A DNA stretch of 64,000 nt from Brachionus koreanus (taxonomy: Eukaryota > Rotifera > Eurotatoria > Ploima > Brachionidae): the NCBI GenBank assembly GCA_016987375.1, contig PJRA01000263.1, forward strand, positions 3,601,263 through 3,665,262, in the 5' to 3' direction. The translations under genes were made by a program, and so were the position numbers. The notes below the pieces were generated by a model that was not told the origin of the DNA, ran no database searches, and worked only from the letters and a program-made list of their open reading frames with translations. Within the stretch, counting starts at the first letter, position 1. Each line of letters opens with the position of its first letter. Positions 12,532-23,599 of this stretch are shown here, piece by piece.

Positions 12532-15500
12532 ATGATGACCAAAACAAGTCATTCGAAAATAGTATTGTTAAACATGACAGAAAATTTCAGCGATTATGAC
12601 GACCAAGATTTGCCTTTTCATGCCAAAAAATTACTTTCAATGTACCATAACATCGAACAGAAGCTTTCTATTATTCCAGTAATTTTAATGATAGCTGGTA
12701 CACTTGGTAACATGATTGCTTTCTACGTATTAACTCGTAAAAAATTGCGAAATCAATCTACAATGCTATATTTTGCTTCTTTGACAGTAGTAGACACAAT
12801 ATCTTTGTATCAATGGTAAGTGTACACAAATCAGATTTTTTTTTTAATTTAATTAAATTAATTGTTTTAAAGTCAAAATAAAAAATATAATTTAGGCTTT
12901 TAAAAAGAAGATTTAAAAGAATTTTTCAATATGTTGTTGTAAAATTTTTGATTCTTATCAAAGGCTTATGCTAAAACACGTACCACGTTGTATGGTTTCA
13001 GGAATAGATTCCGATCGACAACCTTTTTGTGGAGAATTTGATGAACTTTAACCAAAATGTATCAGTTAGAACAAAAGACCTAGTTATCGACCTTTAAGAC
13101 TTTCAAAAACGAGTAAATTCCTGAGTGGCTTTAACGAAACCACATGTTTTAAGGATAATGATAAAACCTTGACCTTCCTACCACTGATTATATGAAAGAA
13201 AATAGCCTGAGAATTATTGCAGAAAATTAAATAGTCACCTAGCTCATTTTTTTAAAACTCATTTGAAATTTCAAAAAAATAACTTAAAATATATTTTTTT
13301 GGCAATTTTTTAATTTTAAAGAATTGAAATCTACTTTGCATACCGTTTTGTAGATAATTAAAATCTTTATACTCTTATTAAAATAAATATTGATACATTT
13401 TAGAGTTTTTGGTCAAAATTTTTCAAAAAGTAAGCATTATTTGTTTTAAATAGTTATAGAATTTTATAATTAAGTAACTATATTACGGTTGTGTTAGTTC
13501 TTTAATTATGTTAAAGTTCATTCGGAATCTTTTGGATAATTTCTAATGCCATCCGACCGCGGTCCGTGTTTTAGCAAAAGCCTAATCAGATTGGTTAAAT
13601 TTAAAAAGAGTAAAAAATATTGGAATCAGTAGAAAGTTAATTGACAAAAAGTTTATTAAAAAAATCAAGTAAAATGTTGACCATTTTGAAATAGTTTTTG
13701 ACTTTCATCAAATTTCGTCAAATTTTGCTTAATTCTATTATTTTTATAAATTTTTTCAGAAATCAATTTAACATTTATTAAAATAACTAAAAACTTATTT
13801 ATAAAAATAACTTAATCAAATTTTTTATCAGCCTAAATTTCTTTAATTTTTTTAGTAAATTAAAATATCAAGGTTGCTTATGTGATTAAAATCAAAACGA
13901 ATAATTTTAATTTTTTTTAAAATTTTTGTTAACTAATTATTAAATTCATATATTATTAAACTGTTAAATTTATTCAAGTTTTTAAATAACTTTGAAGTAG
14001 AAAAGTTCTGTTATATAATAAAGCCTTTTTAATAGCATTTATTAGAAATTTTTATCAATGCAAAATTTTGATTGTTTCTTTCGGCAATCACTTGAAGCAA
14101 ATTCAATTATAAGAGAGTTGAAGATTAAAATTCAAGCCCCAAGTGGGATATCGACTACACAGTCTACTCAGCTAACTGATAAAATTTATTTAAGGAACTT
14201 CAATTTTTTTTACAAATATCGTCTTAATTCAAAAAATCAAAACTTGGAAGATCAATCACTTTTTTTATGCAGATATATAAGCTTTATGGCTCATTTTTCC
14301 ATGCAAACAAGTGCCTGGATACTAACCATAATCTCAATAGATCGTTATTTTTTAATCTCAAACAATTACTGGAAGCAAAAATTTAGTCGAAATAAAAAGT
14401 TTAGTCTAGTGGTAATTTTTTCTTTAGTTCTAGCAATCGGACTCATAAATCTTCCAGTTGTTTTTTATAATGGAAAATTACAAAACAAAAATTTCAAGCC
14501 GCTGATATTTACTAATGAGTTGGAATTTTTGATTAGTCAGAGAAACAGGGCTAAAAAAGTCGAGTGTTACACGACTAAATTTATTATATTTTGGCAAAAA
14601 GTAGCCTTTATTTTAGAATGTGTATTTCCACTTATTCTAATGGTAATATTTAATTATTTGTTAATCAAACGAACTCATAAATCATCAAAAAGACTTAATA
14701 AAAATAATAAATTTGAAAAACTCAAAGTTAAAATAAAAAAAAGTAAGTCTATAGCTGAAAATCTAAACCCCAAAGATTTACGCAGTTCTGAAAACAGTCA
14801 GTGTGACTTTTGTTCATCAAATGATATGAAAATTCCAAACAAAAATGTTTCTTCGTCTTCGGGAAATGATGCCAATTCGTCCAGATTCCGCTATTTGAGA
14901 CCATTTGGGCGTGTTAATGCTAAAATGGAAAAAAAATTCAAATCTGATGAGGCTTCATTGAATAAAGATGGCTCTTTTGCAGACAAAAAAATAACCTTTG
15001 ATTCGAAATGTAAAAATTTATCCTTGTCTAATCTAATTTTGGAAAAAAAATCTAAATCGAAAGATATACGAAAAAATAATTCATTTCTGACTGCGTCCAA
15101 TGCATTAGCAAGCAATGATTCTAATCTGTTAACCTACACGGCCAGCTTTTCCAATACGAGCATTTCAAATCGGCACAACGATTCCGGTGAAACAACACGC
15201 AGTTTTCTCTTTGTATCAGATAGTTATCGAAACAGTCGCAAATACTACTTGAATTATCGAAATCGAAGAATAGTCATGATGCTTTCTTTACTCACTCTGA
15301 GCTTTACCATCTCTACCCTACCTTCGTCAATATTCTACACATTTTTTCGTCCAATAATTAACAATAAACCCTACAAACGCTTGTTAACGCTAAGTTTTAA
15401 TGTACTAAGACATCTCTCACACACATTTAATTTTGTTATTTATTTTACTTCCTCTTCGGTGATTAAACAACAGTTGAAAGAGATTTTCTATCATAAAAAA

Positions 15501-15971
15501 TGTGGTAAATGGTCAATTAATGCTTGTTTGAACTCAGTTTTTGATAAGTGTTATTTTAATTATTGCTGGCGAACTAGAATTAAAAATTCGATTTCAAGCT
15601 CTCGAAACAATGCGGAAATGGCATCCAAAAAAGATGATAAAGAACAGTCTGGAGATGAGGAGTTAGAGATGAAAATTTTTACTATTACACCAAGTTCACT
15701 GCCCAGCAATGAAGCTAGTTCAAGTCTTTTTTACAATCCAAATGACATAGAGTTCATTGATAGCACTGTTTGTGTTGATAACATTTATACCAACAACAAA
15801 ACTGAATTGTCAATTTCTGATAAAAAAAAATCAATCAAAAATAAAGAAAAAATTTCAAAATTTAATTTAGTCAAAACTGATATAAAAACAAGCAACATTA
15901 ACGTGCCAAAGCTAATGCTTAATTCAAAGTGTATTTTAAAAAATTTAGACCAAGCGCCTACTTGGTTTTGA
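12532..15971 (+). CDS. Class A (rhodopsin-like) GPCR, peptide-receptor type
   Basis: Two exons, 12532-12815 and 14195-15971 (686 aa), joined at ..SLYQW|NFNFF.. by a gtaagt donor and a ttaag acceptor; the intron is 1379 bp. N terminus has N-glycosylation sites (NMT, NFS). TM1 carries GTLGN (Asn60), TM2 FASLTVVDT (Asp88), then an extracellular Cys (LFLCRY), TM3 ending in SIDRY (DRY motif), TM4 (VVIFSLVLAIGLINLPVVFY), TM5 (FILECVFPLILMVIFNYLL), TM6 (MMLSLLTLSFTISTLPSSIF) and TM7 with HTFNFVIYF, an NPxxY variant. This pattern fits the FMRFamide-like peptide receptor group; the ligand cannot be named. The third intracellular loop is unusually long, about 190 residues, rich in Ser/Lys/Asn, and the C-terminal tail is also long (~170 residues). 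The intron contains an inverted-repeat element. Confidence 0.9.
12962..13583. repeat. MITE-like element with inverted ends in GPCR intron
   Basis: The left end reads aggcttatgctaaaacacg; the right end, reverse-complemented, reads aggcttttgctaaaacacg, followed by further similarity (gtaccacg / gaccgcg). The 622-bp interval holds no usable reading frame. This is the form of a non-autonomous DNA transposon. I could not define a clean target-site duplication. Confidence 0.65.
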
Positions 15972-17518
15972 TTTTGATTTTCTTTTTTTAATTAAAATTA
16001 CTAATCAAATTAAAATAAAATAAAAATTAAAAAAAAAATTTTCAATTTAAAATTTGCGAACAAAACTTTGTTCTTCATATTTTGTAATTAATTTTCAAAT
16101 TTTTGTTTGCTTAAAAATTAATTAGGAATTTTCGAGTATTCTTTACATAATCAACACTTTTATTTGACTTTTTAAAGCATAGTCACAGCTTTTGTCTATT
16201 AAAATTTTTTTACACTTAATTCTAATTAAAATTGATAGATTATTAATGTGGTTATTGAAAGGCATCTAAAAAATAAACTAGTGAAAGAAACATTTAAATT
16301 TTCTTTTTTAAAATGACTTAATTTTGCTCTTATTTGAAAATGTTGAGTTGAAGCATAAAAAATTTCAAAAATCATTACAACTGAGAAATAAATCAATATA
16401 ATTTGTTTTTGGAAAATTTACTACTTATTTAAAAAAAAAATCAATTAATTATTGAAAAAAAAATATTACGGACGCTTAAAATTTTCTTCTAATTTTTTTA
16501 TTTAATTCTTAAATGAGCTAAACAATATTTTGAAATTTTGCAAAAACAAGTAACTCTTTTGCATTTACAATATCTGTTATCTGATATCAATTTTATAATA
16601 AACGATTCATTTATGTGACTTTTTCTGGCTTAACATAAAAAGACTCTCTGTCTCACTCACATGACTTCGGATTTTACTAAAAATTCGAAAATAAGAGCTA
16701 GTTAAGTGATTTAATTAAGATTGATGTCAAAATTTTGAAAATAAAATTTTATCCTTCAACAGAGAGAATGTTTTTTTGTCGGATATGAAAAATAATATTC
16801 ATTAGATATTTTTGATTCTTCGTCAGATCTAAAGTAGTCAAATTTTTATTTTACTTGTCAGATGTTTCGTTAAAAAATGCCAGGTAAAAAGAAAAATTAT
16901 CAAATTTTATAGATAAAAAAAAACTACTACCTTTTATTAAAAAGAAAATTAAAATTTGAATAAAAATGAAAGGACCAGTAATTCAAGAAAGTAGTCTACA
17001 AGCCAAAAGGTCTAATCCAGAAAAAATGTAGAATTTTTTATGTAAGCAAGAATAGTAATTTGTATTTCATGTGTAAGCTATAACTTTGGGTGTTGCCCGT
17101 CAGAGAAGACTATTATTAGTCTAGAACCAGAAAAAAATTAAAAGACTATTTTTTTTATTCGTATTATTTATTTAATAATCTTATTTACATGACCATAATT
17201 TTTATTTGATTTAAATTAAAAAAAAAATTAAAATTTAACTAAATAATAAGTGTAATTTTAAAATTTAATAAGTTTCAGATTCTTATATTAACGTTTTAAT
17301 TTTTTTATACCGAAACGAAAGTTTAGACTTTGAAGAAATTTTTTTATTTCTGGGTTAAAATTAAATATGAAGGTAAACTCATTCAAACATTTAAAAATTA
17401 AAACAAACATTAAATATTTGAAAAAAAAATGAATTAAAATTCAAATTTATTTATTTGGAAAATCTAATTCCAAGTCATAAGCTTTTTTTTTTAAATTCAC
17501 TATTTTGAATAATTTAAT
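15972..17518. other. Intergenic region between GPCR and orphan membrane gene
   Basis: 1.5 kb of AT-rich sequence containing the convergent 3' ends of the two flanking genes. No coding signal or repeat structure that I can support. Confidence 0.5.
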
Positions 17519-18575
17519 TTATTTTTTAACGATTATTTGCCTAGGTGTTTGAGAATAATTTGGTAATCCTGGTGTTTTAATTGGTAATAATTTAATATCG
17601 GACGGGCTTGTTCTGAATGCCTGATCAGCCGGAATTACCAAAGGAGTTGGTACAACTGGTTTTGGAGTGATCTGCTTTACCACTCTTTGCATTAATGTTA
17701 CTTTTTGTTGTTGCTGAGGAGGAGGCTGAGAAACAACAATCGGTTGACCAGAAAAATTGGATGGTGGTGGCATTTGTTTTACAATATGCTGCTGTTTCAC
17801 AACTTGACCTTGTTTTACTTGGTTTTGCGGTGGCTTACTCGGCTTAATTGGCTTTGAATGCTTAAACATTTTATCCAACTTGGCAGTTTTTAATGGATTT
17901 CCTTGACTATCTGTATCGTTTAGTTCTTGATATAAGGCTTGCTTGTATTTTTTGTGTCTCATTTTTGAATAAATTAAAATAAACGCAAACAAAGCAATTA
18001 CTACCACAATTGCAACACAGCAAATGACAATTCCAAATATTTTCCAATCATATGATGAATCAGGATCTAATTAAGATTAAAGAATGGAAAGAAAACAGAA
18101 AATTTGATTCAAATTTTTTTACCAGTTGCAAATAAATAGGCTGATACGGCTAAACCCACAATCGCAGTTATTAATATTATGATTAAGACTACTATGAGTA
18201 TAATGAATTGATTTTTTTTCATTCCAAGAAATTTTTGCTTATCTGTCATCAATTTCTACAATTAAGATAATTTATGTGTTTGATCTCATATTTAAAAATA
18301 TTAAATACTTTAGTCATTATATCAGTTTCATCGCCAGATTCAGTTGGTATTTTAACGCTTGTTGGTAAATTGTCGACTGTCTGGCCATTTGTAGGGTCTA
18401 CAATTTGAATTTCTTTGTTGATTTCAGTATCAATGTAATCCGAATTATAGTCATGTTTTGACTTAAACCCAGAGCTATTATTATCAGATCTAATTAAATT
18501 ATTTCTTGAATTATTCATTAAATCATCTGAGTCAAAATGGTTTGATTGATTTAATGATCCACCATAATAAGTCAT
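17519..18575 (-). CDS. Orphan two-transmembrane protein
   Basis: Three exons on the minus strand: 18575-18309, 18255-18123, 18066-17519; 315 aa with consistent phases. I do not recognise the family. N terminus (~105 aa) is Asn/Ser/Asp-rich. TM1 lies at about 106-131 (FIILIVVLIIILITAIVGLA), followed by a very short loop and TM2 at about 143-167 (IVICCVAIVVVIALFAFILI). The C-terminal ~148 residues are basic and Pro/Gln-rich (PPPQQQQ, KQMPPP, repeated VVKQ). Both tails should therefore be on the same side of the membrane, presumably cytosolic. Without a signal peptide and with a short hairpin loop it could be an adaptor or scaffold; that is a guess. Confidence 0.75.
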
Positions 18576-19731
18576 TTTAGCTTTGAATTTTCCAAAAAAT
18601 TTAATTTTTTTTTAAAATATATAATAAAATATTTTTTTTTTATTTATACAACATTTCAAAGAGTTCGAATTTTATTATTGAATTAATTAGATTTTTCAAA
18701 TTTTGCATAAGGTATCAGAAATTTCAATATGAATGCTTTTGTTTACTTTTCAAAAAGTTTGACAAAAAAATCAATTAACATTAAGGCTTATTGAAAGTTT
18801 AAATTCGATTAATAAATTTAAATTAGAAAATTTCTAAATTTTTAAAGTTGATATAAATTTTTACAATTTTTATATATTGGGCATGGTTTAACGCTCTTAG
18901 TAATTCTCAAGGAATGTTTAGAATAAAGATTTGTTTAACTTTAAAACTGATTAATTTAGATTCTAACACTCAAAGGACCGGTGTTAGAAACCGAAACTTT
19001 GAAACCGTTCTTCAGATATTCTAAAATTCAATTTTATTTGAATATACTTATGGAATTTATTAAAAGATTCAGAATGATATAAGTCAATATGATTTATTCT
19101 TTGTAAGATATATTTGAATAAGTTTCAAATTCTCGCTGGTCCTTTTAGTGCTAAATAGAGAAAAAAATAAATATATGATTAATATAAATTTTTTTTCTTT
19201 AGAAAAGACTCAAAAAACAACAGAATTTTAATTATTTATTTATATTCAAATAAAGAAGTAAAGGGATCAAAAGCATAAGCTTTGAGTTTCTTTATTCACA
19301 ATTTTTTTTTTTAAATTAAAATTTTTAAGTTTTTTTTGTTTAATATAACAAAAGCAGTTAAATTTTTTTCTAATATAGATTACACTAAAAAATTTCAAAT
19401 ATCATGGATTTTAAACAAATAACTGCTATTGCTTCATTCGTCTCTAAAAAATCTGATTTTAAAAAAATAGACTTTTTTTAACGACTTTTCGTTGTTTTGC
19501 TTTTTAAAAAGTGAATTAAAGTAGCAATAACTCAAAATTGAAACACTTTAAAGATTTCGTTGCTTTAAAACTGATTTAATGAATATAAATTCTATTAGAT
19601 TCATTCGATTGATTGCGTTTTTTCTTTAACTGTCAGGTGGTAAAAAATGAAATTTTTGCTTTTATTTCAAAGCAATTGATTAAATCATCCTTTTTCTAAT
19701 AAATGAATGTTCATTTTAATTAGTAAAAAAA
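18576..19731. other. Intergenic region with one MITE
   Basis: AT-rich DNA upstream of the two-TM gene. Apart from the inverted-repeat element at 18967-19150, I see nothing to annotate. Confidence 0.5.
18967..19150. repeat. MITE of the TTAACACT-type family, CTAA-flanked
   Basis: The ends are cactcaaaggaccgg and, reverse-complemented, cactaaaaggaccag. Both sides are bordered by the same 4 bp, CTAA. The size (184 bp) and termini match the element at 41715-41917, and the first bases match the 49.9-53.4 kb elements. Fits a non-autonomous piggyBac-like element, although CTAA instead of TTAA is unusual. Confidence 0.7.
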
Positions 19732-21660
19732 TTACATTGAGATAAATTTGTTTATTTCCGAACTAGCTGTGACAACCGACGTTTGCGGCCCGTTCCATTT
19801 GTTCACCACTCGGTTTGATAGAAAGTTTCGCGTTGCTTCAGATTTTGTTAGTTGTGAGCAAATGCGATGCTTTGCTCCTCTTTCTCCTCCACTTGTTCCT
19901 TCATTATTTACTGAGCTGATGAGTTTCGCATCGTAGTACCAATTAACATGATTGTTCTTTTTGTCGATTTTATAGAATTGAATAAGATCTCCACGCTCTC
20001 GCCTATCTTTTAGAGTTTCTAATCCCAAGTAAGCTAATCTTGTTCAAACTTCCTATTTGTGGAACAAGTTTCCTTGCTCTTCTTTGTACTTGTTCAAGTT
20101 TAAGTATATCCTTCTTTAGATAAGGATTCCAGGCAGGTGCACAGTATTCTAAATGCGGTCTAACATATGTTTTATAAAGCTGCAAAAACGATTGAGCATC
20201 CCAATACACGAACGTTTTCTTGAGCATACCAAGCAAGTTGTTAGCTTTATTAACGCAGTTATCAATTTGATTATTCCATTTGAGTTTGTTGTTCACCATT
20301 ACACCAAGATCACGCTCAGTAGTAGTCTCAGCTAACTCAACTCTCAAACCATCAGCATCAGCATCAGCAAAAGTGATTTACTAACTCTGGTAAATCATTT
20401 ATGAAGACTAGGAATAGTAACAGACCAAGTACTGAACCTTGTGGAACCTCACTAAGCACATCAACCCAATCAGATTCATACTGACCTATTACAACTCTCT
20501 TTTTACTATCTTGTAGAAAATTTTCAAGCCATGCCAAAAACTTATCGGTAAATCCATAGCTCTATAAGTTGATCTTCAGTAGCTTATGCGAACCCGAACA
20601 AACGCCTCCGAGAAATCTAAAAATACTACCACAGCACTGAATCCTCTATTCAAGGCCTCAGTAATAATATCTAAGCTTTCAAGCAAGTTGATTACACAGG
20701 ATTTACCACGCATAAATCCATGCTGATGAATAGATAGTAATTTGTGTTCTGATAAATACATTACCATTTCATCTCTTATTAGCTTCTCCGTTATTTTTAT
20801 CAATATCGATAAAAGCGATATTGGACGATAGTTTTCAGGATTTTTTTTACCACCTTTCTTTTTGTATACAGGAGTAACATTAGCTCTTTTCAAACACGCT
20901 GGTATCATACTAGACTCGAATGATAACTTAAACAAAAAAGACAGCGGTTCACATAAAACATCACTGCACTCTCTAAGTACACATGGATGAATATCATCGG
21001 TGCCAATTGTTTTGTTTCTGTCTAGCTCATCAAGTCTCTTTTTTATAACAGCTGGACTGAAAACCAAATCTGGATTCACTATGCGATTTACTGGAGCTCT
21101 CAAGGTTAACTCTTGTTCAGTATTTAACTCATCATCCGCTTTAAATGAGCTGAAAAATGATCATTTAGACATTTTGCAATATCATTGCCTTTAATCAATT
21201 GATTTCCAAATTTGTCAGTCAGCGATCTAATTTTGCACTTAACATCTTTCTTACTTTTCACATAGGAGAATAGCAGCTTTGGATTCGATTTATACTTATC
21301 GATTATTGATTTTCATACAGTTTATCAGATAACTTAACCAGAGCTTTAACTTTTCTAGCCTGCTTGTTGAATTTAGATTTTAGCTCCTGTTTGTTCGCTG
21401 TAGAAGCTCCTCTGTATTTGGCAAAAGCCCTGAACTTAAGTTGACATGCTTGCTTAATGTCTCTGTTAAACTAAATAGAATTTTTATTCATTCCGTCTAC
21501 CAAAACTCTTTTCTTAGGTATATTCCTTAGTATTATCTCATTGTATTTGTCTTGAAACAGCTCACAACATGTTTCTGCATTTCTTTCGTCTAGTAGTTCA
21601 TACCAGTCAACTAAGCTAAAATCTTTTCGCATACCCCCATAGTTGCCTTCCTATAGTTTA
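19732..21660 (-). pseudogene. Degraded CR1/L2-like LINE, reverse-transcriptase ORF
   Basis: Read on the minus strand from ~21660 downward: a decayed linker region between endonuclease and RT (..FSYVKSKKD.., IRSLTDKFGN), then 21103-20576 with RT blocks (IGTDDIHPCVLRE, NYRPISLL, GFMRGKSC, VVVFLDFSEAF), then VPQGSVLG.LLFLVFIND, then the C-terminal third (LGVMVNNKLKW, YVRPHLEYCAPAWNP, LEQVQRRA, LETLKDRRERGDLIQFYK, NRVVNKWN) down to 19732. The catalytic FADD box is deleted around 20370-20345. Frames shift several times and stops occur, so it is dead. No endonuclease domain is seen. Same family as the copy at 49632-51100. Confidence 0.9.
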
Positions 21661-22293
21661 GTCTTTTAATCATTTTTATCATACGAAAAAAAAGAAGAAA
21701 CAGTAAGGCAGTAATTACACAGTGTCCCGACATATCTCTCACTCATGAGTTCTATTAAAATTAGCCAGATTAATTAGCAGTTATCTTTTAAGTTTTTTAG
21801 ATACGACTTTCAGGAAATAATATTTTGTCCACGCATAGACACAAAAGTGCTAAATGTTGAACATTCTAAACAGTTTTTAAATTTATTTTTAATAAAATTA
21901 ATTTTTTGAATTAAAGCTCTTTATTTAAATAAATACTAGAATTAAAATATATATAGATAAAATTTTCAAAACAATATAATTCTTATGAACGTGAAATAAA
22001 GAAAATGACATTTATGATAGGTTTGTAATTTATGTCACGTTTTTTCTTCTTAGTTTTTTGTAGATTTTTTAAAATATTTTCAATAAATTAATTAGATACA
22101 ATAAAAACTATTTTTGTAATGACATAAATTATAACCCATTTGTGATATTGTTAATATAATACTGAATATACATTTTTTTTTATATCTGACGTATTCTAGA
22201 TACTTATTCATAATTAAACTAGATTTAACATTAATTAAATTTTTTTTAATATATTTCTTTTTTACTTTTTTATATTTTTAATCTAAATTAAAA
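21661..22293. other. Intergenic region upstream of BET1L
   Basis: AT-rich spacer between the 5' end of the truncated LINE and the SNARE gene. Nothing recognisable. Confidence 0.5.
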
Positions 22294-22697
22294 ATGGATC
22301 TTGAAAATCAACGTCGAACCGAAGAACTAGGTGCTAAAGTCAATCGCCTAAAACATGTTTGCTCCAAAAATTGCATTAATTTTTAGATTTCTAATAGATT
22401 TACAAATTTAGCTTACACTTGACATGGACAAAGAATTAAAAAATCAGAATAATTTTATTGACTCAATGGTTATAAGATTAAATATAATTTTTTTTCATCA
22501 GAGATAACTTAATTTATTTTTCAACAAAGGGATTTGATTTTCAAAGTACATCAAATTTACTGAAAGGTGGCGCTGGTCGAATAACTGGAATGATAAATAG
22601 TGGAAAATCAAATCGTAAAGTCATGTTCTATACAATAATTGTAATTGTCCTAAGTTTTATGATTCTTTATAAAATATTTATGAAAGTTAGAGGTTAA
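22294..22697 (+). CDS. BET1L: BET1L/GS15-like Golgi SNARE (frameshifted as read)
   Basis: Three exons, 22294-22356, 22412-22467, 22530-22697, ~95 aa. The protein starts MDLENQRRTEELGAKVNRLK, has LTLDMDKEL and then, one frame over, QNNFIDSM, followed by FDFQSTSNLL, MINSGKSNRK and a C-terminal TM anchor (VMFYTIIVIVLSFMILYKIF). This matches BET1L (GS15) rather than BET1: 'SGxxNRK' before the anchor is typical. The family is a Qc-SNARE acting in intra-Golgi/endosome-to-Golgi fusion; its zero-layer Gln sits in the QN motif. Exon 2 is 56 nt rather than 57: the A-run at 22438-22442 has five A where six are needed to stay in frame. So either a sequencing/assembly indel or a real frameshift. Convergent with DHFR, 125 bp between stops. 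Confidence 0.82.
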
Positions 22698-22822
22698 TTT
22701 TTTTAAAAAAAGTTAAATCAAATTTTAAATTTAATAAAAATAGCTTGAAATTTGGGAAATAATTATTTTTATTAAATAATCAATTATGTAAATCGAATTT
22801 ATTTTTTATTAATAAAACTATT

Positions 22823-23443
22823 TTAATTTTTATCATAAACTTCAAATATATATTTGTCTCCCGAAATAGGATCGGTTTTTATCGTATTGTATTTAATACT
22901 GAATAGCTTTTGTTCAATCTCCAAATTTTCACTATTTACTTTTTTAAATTTAGACAAAAAATTATTTGGTTCAATAAATGCATCACAATCAAAATTTCCA
23001 AAAATTCTTGTCAAATAAAACCTATTAAAACAATTTGATTCCATCGATTCTCTGTATATCCCAGTTCCTCCAATTGCATATATTGTTTCAACTTTAGATG
23101 AATATTTTTCTCTCACTTCACTAAGTGCTTGTTCAATCGACTTACAAATAATTATTTTATTAGAGTCAGCATTTTTTGAAAATTCGAGGCTTTCAATTGT
23201 TTCTTTGCTAGATATTATGATGTTTAAACATGGAGTTATTGGCCTTTCTTCGACGGGCAATGATTTCCATGTATTTGTTCCAACAATAACTGCATTGATT
23301 TTTGAACTGTCTTTAGTAGTTTTCACAACTTTTAAAAAATATCTTGCATCTTCTTGAATTGACCATGGAAGCTTATTATTTAGTCCAATACCTTGGTTTT
23401 CATTGCACATTGCAGCAATAGCATTGAATTCAATATCTAACAT
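22823..23443 (-). CDS. DHFR: Dihydrofolate reductase
   Basis: Single exon, 206 aa. Reduces dihydrofolate to tetrahydrofolate with NADPH in the cytosol, feeding thymidylate and purine synthesis. Visible motifs: IAAMCNENQGIGLNNKLPW (Met20-type loop and substrate site), the acidic active-site residue in WSIQEDARYF, VGTNTWKSLP (NADPH-binding Thr/Lys region), IIISS, IYAIGGTGIYRESM (NADPH-binding GG) and YLTRIFGNFDCDAF. Length is close to the usual 180-210 aa of animal DHFR. Intronless among intron-rich neighbours. Its start is 156 bp from the start of MEMO1 on the other strand, so the two may share a bidirectional promoter. Confidence 0.96.
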   Translation of the reverse strand: MLDIEFNAIAAMCNENQGIGLNNKLPWSIQEDARYFLKVVKTTKDSSKINAVIVGTNTWKSLPVEERPITPCLNIIISSKETIESLEFSKNADSNKIIICKSIEQALSEVREKYSSKVETIYAIGGTGIYRESMESNCFNRFYLTRIFGNFDCDAFIEPNNFLSKFKKVNSENLEIEQKLFSIKYNTIKTDPISGDKYIFEVYDKN

Positions 23444-23599
23444 TATTTATACAAATAATTTTGATTCAAAATAAAGCTCACTGCATGATAAAATTTTATA
23501 TTAAATTAACATATTTAGAAATGAACCTTTTAAAAGCAAAGAATTATACCATTTATTTTAAAATTTGAAATTTTAATTATAATTAAAGAATTAAAAACA

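Noticed and set aside
14058..14194. Using the ATG at 14058 as start of the GPCR
   Set aside because: The frame upstream of 14195 has no receptor similarity, while splicing 12815 to 14195 restores TM1-TM2 and the conserved Trp-Asn junction in phase.
19748..21194. Several plus-strand open frames
   Set aside because: Antisense shadows of the minus-strand LINE fragments.
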